NCBI GenBank assembly: GCA_018268935.1
Contig: JAFDVS010000009.1
Coordinates: 192,281-225,950, forward strand
Length of the DNA stretch: 33,670 nt
Direction: 5' to 3'
DNA from: Acidobacteriota bacterium
Lineage (GTDB): Bacteria > Acidobacteriota > Terriglobia > Bryobacterales > Bryobacteraceae
Part shown: one piece after another, positions 10,938 through 18,665 of the stretch
How positions within the stretch are numbered: the stretch's first letter is position 1
Layout: each line of letters opens with the position of its first letter
The notes under the pieces: model-generated
Seen by the model: the letters and a program-made list of their open reading frames with translations, nothing else
Databases searched by the model: none
Told to the model about the DNA's origin: nothing
Program-made: the position numbers and the translations under genes

Positions 10938-12404
10938 ATGCATTTTCGTAACACCGAAAGTTCCCGGCGCCACTTCCTGGCCGCGATGTCCGCTGGGGGA
11001 TTGTTTTTCACCACGCCGGGCGCATTTGCCCAGACTCTCACGTTGACTCCTGCCCAAACCGAGGGGCCCTACTATCCGAACGTGATGCCGCTCGATCGGG
11101 ATAACGATCTGCTGGTGATTAACGACAACATCACTCCGGCGGTGGGCACGGTTTCGTGGATCAGCGGGCGAATCTTAAGCAAGACGGGGAGCCCCATTCG
11201 AAATGCGGTGATGGAGATCTGGGCCGCGGACAACGTAGGTTCCTACATTCATACTTCCGGCGCGCTGAATGGCCAGCGCGATTCGAACTACCAGGGCTAT
11301 GGCCGTTTTGAAACTTCTTCGAACGGGCAGTACCTGTTCCGCGCGGTGAAGCCGGGCCTGTATCCCGGACGCGTGCGCCATGTTCACGCCAAGATCACGA
11401 TTCCCGGTGGCCAGAGCCTCACCACGCAGCTCTACATCGAAGGGGAGGCGAGCACCAGTGACGGCGTGTTGAGCGGGATCCGCGACGCCGCGCAGCGCGC
11501 TTCGGTGATTCGCCCCTGGACCGCGATTCCCGATTCCCCCATCGGCGCACTGGCGGTGAATTGGGATGTCGTGATGGACTACACTCCGCCTGAAACGCCC
11601 GCCACCACACGTCCCACGCTGATCTCCATGGCTGGCGTCACGCATGGCGCAACGCTGCGCGCGGGCGCCGCTTCGGGCTCCTGGGTGGCGCTGCACGGCT
11701 CCGCGTTGGCCACGAATACTCGCACCTGGACTGCGGCTGAAATCGTGGATGGCAACCTGCCCACTTCGCTCGATGGCGTCAGTGTGCAGATCAACAATCA
11801 GCCGGCTTACGTGCAGTTCATCAGCCCCACGCAGGTAAACGTTCTCGCCCCGGAAGCGGTGAGTGACGGCCCGGTGCAGGTCACGTTGACCAATCCCAAC
11901 GGAACCTCCGCGGCAGTGTCCGTCGATTTTGTGCGCACCTCGCCCGGCTTCTTTCAGTATCCCGATGAGAACATCGCTGCTGTTCGTCCGGACGGCGCCT
12001 ACATTGCACCGGAAGGGCTGTTGAGCGGTGTCTCCACCGTGCCAGCCCAACCTGGGGAAACCATTGTGCTTTACGGTACGGGGTTCGGCTCCACATCGCC
12101 GGCCGCTGAACCGGGCAAAGTGGTGACCAGCGCCTTGCGTACCGCCAGCGCCGTGCGGGTGCGCATTCACAACCAGGATGCCGCTGTCTCTTACAGTGGA
12201 CTGGTCAGTGCCGGGTTGTACCAGATCAACGTCACCGTGCCGGAACTGCCGGATGGGGATTATCCGGTGACCGCGGAAGTCGGCGGCGTGCGCACCGGCA
12301 AGTTCGTCAAGCTGCGGGTGCGGAAACAAACTACGGCAATGGCTCCGGCTCTGAATCATCGCCTGCCCGGACTGAACATCCTGCGCCACGCTGTGGGGGT
12401 ATGA
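10938..12404 (+). CDS. Tat-exported intradiol-dioxygenase-like protein fused to a TIGR03437 domain
   Basis: A 488-residue two-domain protein. The N-terminus has a twin-arginine signal (SRRHFLAAMSAGG, cut near AFAQ). Residues about 35-215 match intradiol ring-cleavage dioxygenases: TEGPYYPNV, EIWAADNVGSY, then KPGLYPGRVRHVHAKI. The four Fe(III) ligands can be placed as Tyr103, Tyr142, His148 and His150, with the Y-x5-H-x-H spacing of the short secreted members. Residues about 225-465 match the Solibacter-type C-terminal domain TIGR03437 (PTSLDGVSVQINNQPA, ISPTQVNVLAPE, VLYGTGFGSTSP, GLYQINVTVPE). The iron-bound fold supports an aromatic diol-cleaving role, but the substrate is unknown. No Shine-Dalgarno is visible, and a strong hairpin touches the ATG. 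Confidence 0.88.
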   Translation: MHFRNTESSRRHFLAAMSAGGLFFTTPGAFAQTLTLTPAQTEGPYYPNVMPLDRDNDLLVINDNITPAVGTVSWISGRILSKTGSPIRNAVMEIWAADNVGSYIHTSGALNGQRDSNYQGYGRFETSSNGQYLFRAVKPGLYPGRVRHVHAKITIPGGQSLTTQLYIEGEASTSDGVLSGIRDAAQRASVIRPWTAIPDSPIGALAVNWDVVMDYTPPETPATTRPTLISMAGVTHGATLRAGAASGSWVALHGSALATNTRTWTAAEIVDGNLPTSLDGVSVQINNQPAYVQFISPTQVNVLAPEAVSDGPVQVTLTNPNGTSAAVSVDFVRTSPGFFQYPDENIAAVRPDGAYIAPEGLLSGVSTVPAQPGETIVLYGTGFGSTSPAAEPGKVVTSALRTASAVRVRIHNQDAAVSYSGLVSAGLYQINVTVPELPDGDYPVTAEVGGVRTGKFVKLRVRKQTTAMAPALNHRLPGLNILRHAVGV

Positions 12405-12431
12405 TGTAAAGTCTGAGTGGCCGTCTGATTC

Positions 12432-13190
12432 ATGCTAAAGCGCGCACTTCAATCTCTGCTCGGGCAAACAGGATTCCGGGTTTTTAATCTTAGAAAGCAC
12501 TATGGAAGCGATGGCCTCTACACCCTGCACAAGCCACGCTTCCTGGCGCATGCCGGTTTCCACGCCTCATACAACCGTGGAGTGCAATCGAGCAACGGCG
12601 TGGATCCAGCCTTTGCATGGCGTGTTCATGTGGCCCTGTGGGCCGCCAAGCAGGCGCTACAGGCCAAAGGCGACTTCGTGGAGTGTGGCGTCAATGCGGG
12701 GTTCATGAGTTCCGCCATCATGCACCACCTCGACTGGAACGCCATCTCCAGGAATTACTTCCTGATCGACACCTTTGCCGGGCCGAACCTGGAGCAGTAC
12801 TCGTCGCAAGAGCGTGAAAAGGGCCGTGTTGCCATTGCCGAAAAGGCGCTGGCAGCGGGCGCGTATATCACAGACGTGAACTGTGTTCGCCGCAACTTTT
12901 CCGAATGGCGTAACGCTTCCGTTGTGCAAGGTGAGGTCCCCGGAGTTCTCGGCGCCCTCAATCTCAACGAGGTGGCATTTCTGCATCTCGACATGAACTG
13001 CGCATATCCGGAATGTAGTGCTCTGGAGCATCTGTGGCCGAAGATGGCGCCTGGCGGAGTGGTGCTTCTGGACGACTATTCCTACTTCGGCCATGAACTG
13101 CAAGGCGATGCGTTGGACGCATTGTTTTCCGGGTTTGGCGCCGATGTCCTGACGCTACCAACCGGCCAGGGATTGATCATCAAGCGCTGA
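12432..13190 (+). CDS. TylF/MycF-like class I SAM-dependent methyltransferase
   Basis: A 252-residue cytosolic protein. Seen: SAM-binding motif I in the TylF form (GDFVECGVNAGFMSSAI, acidic residue Glu84), then FLHLDMN with Asp187 and the sequence PGGVVLLDDYSYFG with Asp214-Asp215. These three aspartates sit like the metal ligands of macrocin-type O-methyltransferases (TylF/MycF), which methylate sugar hydroxyls. The substrate here is unknown, and no glycosyltransferase or natural-product genes are nearby. It lacks a signal peptide, unlike its neighbours. A TATGAT hexamer at 12401-12406 could be its -10 element, but no matching -35 was found. Confidence 0.8.
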   Translation: MLKRALQSLLGQTGFRVFNLRKHYGSDGLYTLHKPRFLAHAGFHASYNRGVQSSNGVDPAFAWRVHVALWAAKQALQAKGDFVECGVNAGFMSSAIMHHLDWNAISRNYFLIDTFAGPNLEQYSSQEREKGRVAIAEKALAAGAYITDVNCVRRNFSEWRNASVVQGEVPGVLGALNLNEVAFLHLDMNCAYPECSALEHLWPKMAPGGVVLLDDYSYFGHELQGDALDALFSGFGADVLTLPTGQGLIIKR

Positions 13191-13197
13191 TTTTGCT

Positions 13198-13225
13198 TGC
13201 CTCTTTCTCCGATTCCGGCTATACC
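13198..13225 (+). promoter_or_regulatory. Candidate promoter inside an inverted repeat, before the metalloprotease
   Basis: TTGCCT (13198-13203), 16-base spacer, TATACC (13220-13225). The -10 lies in the loop of the 13204-13240 inverted repeat, so a regulator bound to the repeat would cover the promoter. Matches to consensus are moderate. Confidence 0.3.
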
Positions 13226-13240
13226 TGTGAATCGGGGAAA
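13204..13240. promoter_or_regulatory. 12-bp inverted repeat over the metalloprotease leader
   Basis: Arm TTTCTCCGATTC (13204-13215) pairs with GAATCGGGGAAA (13229-13240), with one G-U pair and a 13-base loop. The right arm contains the purine-rich GGGGAAA that would serve as ribosome binding site for the ATG at 13248. As RNA it could hide that site; as DNA it could be an operator. It is followed by A-rich rather than T-rich sequence, so it is unlikely to be a plain terminator. Confidence 0.55.
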
Positions 13241-13247
13241 AAGAAAA

Positions 13248-14138
13248 ATGCGGATAACTGTAATATTTCTTACGCTTTGCGCGGCAATTGGCGCAGCTCA
13301 GGACAATGGTCCATTCACTCTCAACGGCGTCCGTTACGCAAGCAAGCAATCCTTCATTGACAGCGGCGGGCGCTGCGCCACGAAGTCGCTCAGCCTCACC
13401 GAACAGGATGAGGTGGAGCAAACGGTCGCGGAACGATTGAAGAAGAAGCCTCGCAACGCACGGGGCATCGTGATCGTTCCCACCTACTTCCATGTCATCA
13501 ACAATGGATCGGGCATCGCCAACGGCGATATTAGCCAGCAGATGATTCAGGCGCAAATGAAGGTGTTGAACGATGCCTATGCACCTTCCGGGTTTCAGTT
13601 CCAACTGGTCTCTGTTGATCGCACCACGAATGCGGCCTGGTACAACATGACTCCCGGCACCGCTTCGGAACTGGAAGCGAAAACCGCATTGCGCAAAGGT
13701 GGCGCCGATGCACTCAATCTCTACACGGCCAATATCGGCGGTGGATTGCTCGGCTGGGCCTACTTCCCCAACATCTATGCCAGTTATCCTTACTACGACG
13801 GTGTGGTGATTTTGTATTCTTCCGTGCCGGGTGGCGACGCCGTGCCTTACAACCTGGGCGATACGGCGACGCATGAAGTGGGCCACTGGCTCGGTCTGTA
13901 TCACACGTTTGAACAGAGCTGCAGCACGGTGGGCGATCGCATTCTGGATACGCCGGGAGAGAAGAACCCGGCCTTCGGCTGCCCCGTTGGCCGCGACACC
14001 TGCAATGGCACGAAACAGGCGGGCCTCGATCCGATTGAGAACTTCATGGACTACACCGAAGACGCCTGCATGTATCGCTTCAGCGCCGATCAGGCCTCGC
14101 GCATGCAGGACATGTGGGCGGCCTTCCGTCAACCGTAA
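13248..14138 (+). CDS. Secreted M43-family (pappalysin/cytophagalysin-like) zinc metalloprotease
   Basis: A 296-residue exported metzincin protease. Seen: signal peptide MRITVIFLTLCAAIGAAQ, then the zinc-binding motif HEVGHWLGLYH (His209, Glu210, His213, His219) and downstream the Met-turn region ENFMDYTEDACMYRFS, followed by DQASRMQDMW as in M43 enzymes. Cysteines around CSTVGDRILDTP and FGCPVGRDTC probably form the family's disulfides. ATG 13248 is preferred over an in-frame TTG at 13197, because 13248 begins a clean signal peptide and follows GGGGAAAAAG. Expected to cut extracellular proteins or peptides. It lies 14 bases before the serine hydrolase gene. Confidence 0.92.
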   Translation: MRITVIFLTLCAAIGAAQDNGPFTLNGVRYASKQSFIDSGGRCATKSLSLTEQDEVEQTVAERLKKKPRNARGIVIVPTYFHVINNGSGIANGDISQQMIQAQMKVLNDAYAPSGFQFQLVSVDRTTNAAWYNMTPGTASELEAKTALRKGGADALNLYTANIGGGLLGWAYFPNIYASYPYYDGVVILYSSVPGGDAVPYNLGDTATHEVGHWLGLYHTFEQSCSTVGDRILDTPGEKNPAFGCPVGRDTCNGTKQAGLDPIENFMDYTEDACMYRFSADQASRMQDMWAAFRQP

Positions 14139-14152
14139 TATCATTGGGAGCG

Positions 14153-15208
14153 ATGCGTTTGCTCCTGCTCGCCTTTCTATTGACAGCCTGGCCCGGCGCC
14201 TGCCAGAAGCTGTATTATCCCGGCGCGGGCGACTGGGAACGTGTGCTTCCGCAACGCTCCGGCTGGAGTGCCGATGGCCTCGACGCGCTGCTGCAATTTG
14301 CCGAGTCGCGGCGATCCACGGGCGTGGTGATTCTGCTGAACGGACGCATTCTCACCGAGCAATACTGGGAGCCAAAGCGCTTCCAGGCCACCATGCAGTA
14401 TCGTTTCGAGAAGTCCGCCGATGGCCAACTGCGGGAAGACGTGGCGTCGATGCAGAAGAGTGTCACCGCGATGCTGTTCGGCATTGCGCGGGCGAAGAAG
14501 CTGATGGATTTCGATACTCCGGTATCGAAGGTGTTGGGCGATGGATGGAGCAAGCTGACGCCGCAGCAGGAAGGGGCGATCACGATGCGGCACCTGCTCA
14601 CCATGACCAGCGGAACCACGGACGAGTTGGGCTTCGAAGCCGAACCCGGCGCGAAGTGGCGCTACAACACGATCGCGTATCAGAAGATTCTTCCCGCACT
14701 GGCCAAGGCCGCGGGAAAAGATTCGAACGTTTTGACGCGAGAATGGCTCGCCGGGCCAATAGGGATGCGGAACTCCGAATGGCGCACGCGGCCCAACATG
14801 GCTGGAATGGTGGGCTTCGTCACCACGGCTCGCGACATGGCGCGATTCGGACTGATGGTGCTGGCCGGCGGCAGTTGGGCGGGCAAGCAGATTGTGGACC
14901 CGGCCTATGTGCAGGAGGCGCTGCGTCCTTCGCAGCAACTCAACCCTTCTTACGGATTACTGTGGTGGTTGAACGGCCACCCATTGGCGCGTCCCGGTGC
15001 ACGCGGAGGCGGCGAGATGCTGATTCCCACCGCGCCTAAGGATCTTGTGGCGGCGCAAGGCGCTCTGGGCCGCAAGGTTTATGTCGCGAAAAGCCTCGGC
15101 CTGGTAGCGGTGCGCATCGGCGGCAACGCCCAGGAAAAAGGTGAACCCGACTTCAATGCTGAATTCTGGCGGTTGCTGATGGCGGCTGCACCCAAAGGGA
15201 AACCCTGA
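14153..15208 (+). CDS. Exported serine hydrolase, beta-lactamase class C/esterase family
   Basis: About 351 residues with an N-terminal signal sequence (RLLLLAFLLTAWPGACQ); the Cys is not in a good lipobox. The nucleophile motif SxxK is Ser99-Met-Gln-Lys102 (ASMQKSV). The second motif is Tyr171-Asn-Thr (KWRYNTIAY) rather than the classical Tyr-x-Asn. The third region is AAQGALGRKVYV, where other members have HxG or KTG. Members include carboxylesterases, D-aminopeptidases and beta-lactamases, so the exact reaction is open. ATG 14153 is preferred over GTG 14114, which would overlap the protease gene and spoil the signal peptide. The stop overlaps the sulfatase ATG by one base (TGATG). Confidence 0.87.
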   Translation: MRLLLLAFLLTAWPGACQKLYYPGAGDWERVLPQRSGWSADGLDALLQFAESRRSTGVVILLNGRILTEQYWEPKRFQATMQYRFEKSADGQLREDVASMQKSVTAMLFGIARAKKLMDFDTPVSKVLGDGWSKLTPQQEGAITMRHLLTMTSGTTDELGFEAEPGAKWRYNTIAYQKILPALAKAAGKDSNVLTREWLAGPIGMRNSEWRTRPNMAGMVGFVTTARDMARFGLMVLAGGSWAGKQIVDPAYVQEALRPSQQLNPSYGLLWWLNGHPLARPGARGGGEMLIPTAPKDLVAAQGALGRKVYVAKSLGLVAVRIGGNAQEKGEPDFNAEFWRLLMAAAPKGKP

Positions 15209-16599
15209 TGAATCGACGAACATTTCTCGCGGCAGGGGCTGCCGCCGCTGTTTCCGCGCAATCGCGGCGTCCGAAGAACGTGCTGTTCCTTGCAGCGGAC
15301 GACATGAACAATGCCCTCGGCTGCTACGGGCATAAGCTGGTGAAGTCACCGAACATCGACCGTCTGGCGGCTCGCGGCGTGCGCTTCGATCGCGCCTATT
15401 GCCAGTTCCCGCTGTGCGGCCCGTCGCGCGCATCGTTGATGACGGGCAGGCGTCCCGATACGACGAAGGTGCTCGGTAACAACGTCGATTTCCGCGATCA
15501 TCTGCCCAATGCCGTGACGCTGCCGCAACTGTTCAAGAACAGCGGCTGGTATGCGGCGCGGGAAGGGAAGATGTTCCACATGAACGTTCCCACCGAAGTG
15601 ACGCTGCCGCGGTTTCAGGATGAGCCGTCGTGGAATCATTCGGTGTCTCCTGGCGGGCCCGAAGCGAAAACTCCAGGGGAACTGCATCGGCTGTCGCCGC
15701 CCGGAACGCAACTTGGCATGCAGTGGCTTTCCGCGGCCTCGGGCGAAGGGCAATCGGATTCGAATGCGGCCGAACGCGCTATCGCGCTGCTCGAAAAGCA
15801 CAGCAAGGAACCGTTCTTCCTCGGTGTCGGATTTCTGCGTCCGCACCTGCCCTTCGTTGCTCCGGCGAAGTTCTACGATCTCTATCCGCTCGATTCCATC
15901 CCGCTGCCCAATAATCCTCCGGGAGACCTGGATGATATTCCTGCTGCCGCTAAGGGCGTGCGTTCGTTCCTCTGGAATCACATGGGGATGAATGAGCGAC
16001 AGATCCGTGAGGCACGGCGTGGATATTATGCTTCCACTTCGTTCATGGATGAGCAACTGGGCCGTGTGCTGGACGCCATGGAACGGCTGAAGCTGTGGGA
16101 GGACACGATCATTGTGTTCTGGGGGGATCATGGCTGGAACCTCGGTGAGCACACGCGCTGGCAGAAGATGTCGTTGATGGAAGACAGCGCGCGCGTTCCG
16201 TTGATCATTTCCGCGGCCGGCAGCAAAGCGAATGGCAAGGCGTGCTCTTCGCTGGTGGAGTTTGTCGATTTGTATCCGACATTGGCCGGGATGTGCGGAT
16301 TGAAGCCGCCGGCGGATCTGGAGGGACAGAGTCTGCAGCCGCTGCTCGACAATCCTTCGCGTCCGTTCAAGAAGGCCGCGTTCACGCAGATCGCATTTGA
16401 GGATATTACCGGGCGGGCGATGCGCACGGCGCGGTACCGTTATATCCGTTGGGAAGGCAAAGGCGGAGGCGAGGAGCTGTACGATCATCAGAATGATCCG
16501 GGTGAGTTCACCAATCTCGCTGTGAAGCCGGAAGCGAAGTCCCTGCTGGAGCAACATCGGCGCATGTTCGACGCTGGGTGGCGCGCTGCACGAGCGTAA
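15208..16599 (+). CDS. Exported type I sulfatase (iduronate-2-sulfatase/choline-sulfatase-like)
   Basis: A 463-residue sulfate-ester hydrolase. The modification motif C-x-P-S-R is seen as LCGPSRASLMTG with Cys70, the residue converted to formylglycine in active enzymes. Metal ligands are visible in NVLFLAADDMN (Asp31, Asp32) and in the later FWGDHGWNLGEH. The start MNRRTFLAAGAAAAVSAQ is a twin-arginine-like signal, so the protein is probably exported folded. It is translationally linked to the serine hydrolase by a one-base overlap. The substrate is probably a sulfated sugar or glycan, by family. No formylglycine-generating enzyme gene is in the window, so maturation would need one encoded elsewhere. 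Confidence 0.93.
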   Translation: MNRRTFLAAGAAAAVSAQSRRPKNVLFLAADDMNNALGCYGHKLVKSPNIDRLAARGVRFDRAYCQFPLCGPSRASLMTGRRPDTTKVLGNNVDFRDHLPNAVTLPQLFKNSGWYAAREGKMFHMNVPTEVTLPRFQDEPSWNHSVSPGGPEAKTPGELHRLSPPGTQLGMQWLSAASGEGQSDSNAAERAIALLEKHSKEPFFLGVGFLRPHLPFVAPAKFYDLYPLDSIPLPNNPPGDLDDIPAAAKGVRSFLWNHMGMNERQIREARRGYYASTSFMDEQLGRVLDAMERLKLWEDTIIVFWGDHGWNLGEHTRWQKMSLMEDSARVPLIISAAGSKANGKACSSLVEFVDLYPTLAGMCGLKPPADLEGQSLQPLLDNPSRPFKKAAFTQIAFEDITGRAMRTARYRYIRWEGKGGGEELYDHQNDPGEFTNLAVKPEAKSLLEQHRRMFDAGWRAARA

Positions 16600-16654
16600 G
16601 CGCAAACAGAGCGTTGCCGGGATGACACAGTAACGCTTCCCCGGTACAAAAATC

Positions 16655-16683
16655 TTTCATTTTCACACAGTTTGGCGCATACT
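16655..16683 (+). promoter_or_regulatory. Weak promoter candidate before the ankyrin-repeat gene
   Basis: CATACT (16678-16683) with TTTCAT 17 bases upstream (16655-16660), in the 119-base gap between sulfatase and ankyrin genes. A start near 16690 would leave a short leader containing the GGAG ribosome site before ATG 16719. The -35 match is poor. Confidence 0.25.
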
Positions 16684-16718
16684 AGAGCACATCTGACCCA
16701 CCTGGGACTGGAGCAAGT

Positions 16719-18665
16719 ATGAGCTATCGAGTGTGCTGTGCGGCGTTTCTTTTATCGTGCGTGTGTGCTTTGGGTGAAGTCACCCCGCGCGATTTCTATC
16801 AGGCGATCCGGGAAAACGATCTGGCGAAAATCAAAAGTTTCCTCGATGCAGGGGTGTCCGTCGATCTGCGCGACACGCGCGGCAACACACCGCTGATGCA
16901 CGCTGCATCGGTGGGCAGCATCGAGGCGATGCGCCTGCTGATGAAGGCCGGCGCCGACGTTAATGCGAAGAACGGACTCGATGCGACATCGCTGGTGTGG
17001 TCTGCCTCCAACGCGGAGAAAGCGAAGCTGCTGATTGACGCCGGAGCGCAGGTGAACGTCCGCACCAAGATGAGCCGCACTCCGCTCATGATGGCTGCCT
17101 CCTACCCCGGCAACACGGCCACGGTGAAGCTGCTGCTGGAAAAAGGCGCGGACACCACGGTTACCGAAGTGCGCGGCAATACCGCTTTGGTGGATGCCGC
17201 CAGGACGGATAACACCGAGGCAATCCGGCTGCTGCTGGAACATAAGGTGGATCTGGACGCCGGCGACTTTGGTGGTATCACCGCGCTCGGCCATGCTGCC
17301 TCGCATTCCAACATCGCTGCAATGAAAATGCTGCTGGCCAAGGGCGCGAAAGTGAACGTCGCACTGAAGCGCGAACTGAAGGTGAAGAATGGATTGATTG
17401 CCGTCTCCTTCCAGACTCCGCTGATGTCGGCCGCTGCGAAAGGAAGCATCGAGAGCGTGCGGATGCTGCTGGACGCCGGCGCGGACGTCAAAGCCCGCGA
17501 CGTGCGCGGCATGACCCCGTTGATGATGGCCGTCGCTTCCGATATGGCCGATCCGGCGATCGTCAAACTCCTGCTGGACAAAGGGTCCGATACTTCGGTG
17601 AAGACCGTTGATGGAGAAACCACTCTCGACTGGGCGCGTAAATTCGGTAATCCGCGCATCATTGCGATGCTGGGTGGGCAGATATCCGAGAACAAAGCCG
17701 TGGTGCGTCCCGCAGCCGCCTCCGCGAGCAATCCTCGCGCCGCCATCGAACGCGCCATGCCGCTGCTCACTTCCTCCGCCAAGGAATACTTCCGCATGAG
17801 CGGTTGCGCCGGGTGCCATCACCAACATGTGATCGGCATGGCAGTGCCCGCGGCCGCGCGCAAGGGAATCGCCGTGGATGAATCCTTCGGGCGTGACCAG
17901 GTGGCGATCATGAAGTCGGACGTGGTGGGCAGCCGCGAAGCTCTGCTGCAGGATATCTTCATCAGCGTCGATGGGCTGGTGTTCTCCATGCTCGGTATGG
18001 GTGAGCAGAAGTATCCGGCCGACGAGTTGACCGACGCCATGGTGTCGGCCATCGCCGCGCGCCAGACCGCCGAAGGCAATTTTCTCCATTTCCCACTGGG
18101 CCGGCCCCCGCTGGAAGACGGATCTTTCGTTTCCGGCGCGCTTGCTGTGCGGACGCTGCAACGCTACGCGATCCCGGCGCGCAAGGCGGAACTCGATGGA
18201 CGCATCGCCAAAGCGCGCCACTGGTTCCTGAGCGCCAAGCCCAACGCCGCCTATGAGCGCGCTTTCCATGTAATGGGGCTGCAGTGGTCGGGAGCGGACA
18301 AAGCAGCCGTGCAGCGCGCGGTAAGTGAACTGCGCAAGCTGCAACGCGCCGATGGCGGATGGGCGCAATTGTCCACGCTGCAAAGCGACGCATTCGGAAC
18401 CTCCACGGCACTGTACGCGTTGGCGCAGGCCGGAGTCCCGGCGCAGGATGCCGCCTATCAACGCGGTGTACGCTTTCTGTTGAGCACGCAGCAACCCGAT
18501 GGCTCCTGGCACGTGGCCAGCCGTTCGCCCAAGGTGCAGCCTTACTTCCAGAGTGGCTTCCCGCACAATCACGATCAGTGGATTTCCGCCGCCGCTACAT
18601 CATGGTCCGTGACCGCGCTGGCGGAAGCTGTGGAACCGGCGCGGCAATCAGCCGGCTTGCGTTAG
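16719..18665 (+). CDS. Exported ankyrin-repeat, CxxCH haem-c and squalene-cyclase-like fusion
   Basis: A 648-residue protein with three parts. Residues 1-19 form a signal peptide ending ALG. About 25-330 are tandem ankyrin repeats of roughly 33 residues (GNTPLMHAASVGSIEAMRLL, GADVNAKN and seven or so variants). A linker region carries CAGCHH at 363-368, a single CxxCH haem-c motif. About 430-640 resemble the alpha-barrel of squalene/prenyltransferase-type proteins, with QW-like repeats (LQRADGGWAQL, LLSTQQPDGSWHV) and QSGFPHNHDQWISAAATSWS. The catalytic DxDD of true hopene cyclases was not seen, so cyclase activity is doubtful. A periplasmic place fits the signal peptide and haem motif. Good GGAG ribosome site. 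Its stop overlaps the convergent sigma factor end by 4 bases. Confidence 0.85.
   Translation: MSYRVCCAAFLLSCVCALGEVTPRDFYQAIRENDLAKIKSFLDAGVSVDLRDTRGNTPLMHAASVGSIEAMRLLMKAGADVNAKNGLDATSLVWSASNAEKAKLLIDAGAQVNVRTKMSRTPLMMAASYPGNTATVKLLLEKGADTTVTEVRGNTALVDAARTDNTEAIRLLLEHKVDLDAGDFGGITALGHAASHSNIAAMKMLLAKGAKVNVALKRELKVKNGLIAVSFQTPLMSAAAKGSIESVRMLLDAGADVKARDVRGMTPLMMAVASDMADPAIVKLLLDKGSDTSVKTVDGETTLDWARKFGNPRIIAMLGGQISENKAVVRPAAASASNPRAAIERAMPLLTSSAKEYFRMSGCAGCHHQHVIGMAVPAAARKGIAVDESFGRDQVAIMKSDVVGSREALLQDIFISVDGLVFSMLGMGEQKYPADELTDAMVSAIAARQTAEGNFLHFPLGRPPLEDGSFVSGALAVRTLQRYAIPARKAELDGRIAKARHWFLSAKPNAAYERAFHVMGLQWSGADKAAVQRAVSELRKLQRADGGWAQLSTLQSDAFGTSTALYALAQAGVPAQDAAYQRGVRFLLSTQQPDGSWHVASRSPKVQPYFQSGFPHNHDQWISAAATSWSVTALAEAVEPARQSAGLR

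Noticed and set aside
14153..15208. Calling the serine hydrolase an antibiotic-resistance beta-lactamase
   Set aside because: Only SxxK matches; the second and third motifs differ and context is exported polymer-degrading enzymes.
16610..16645. Inverted repeat AGCGTT/AACGCT after the sulfatase as a terminator
   Set aside because: Short arms, a 16-base loop and no T-run after it; not enough for a terminator call.
16752..18572. Open minus-strand frame of 606 codons opposite the ankyrin gene
   Set aside because: The repeated His/Gln/Arg composition arises from reading the ankyrin repeats backwards; no signal or domain is present.
16719..18665. Calling the C-terminal domain a working squalene-hopene cyclase
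   Set aside because: No DxDD catalytic motif seen and only part of the double barrel is present.
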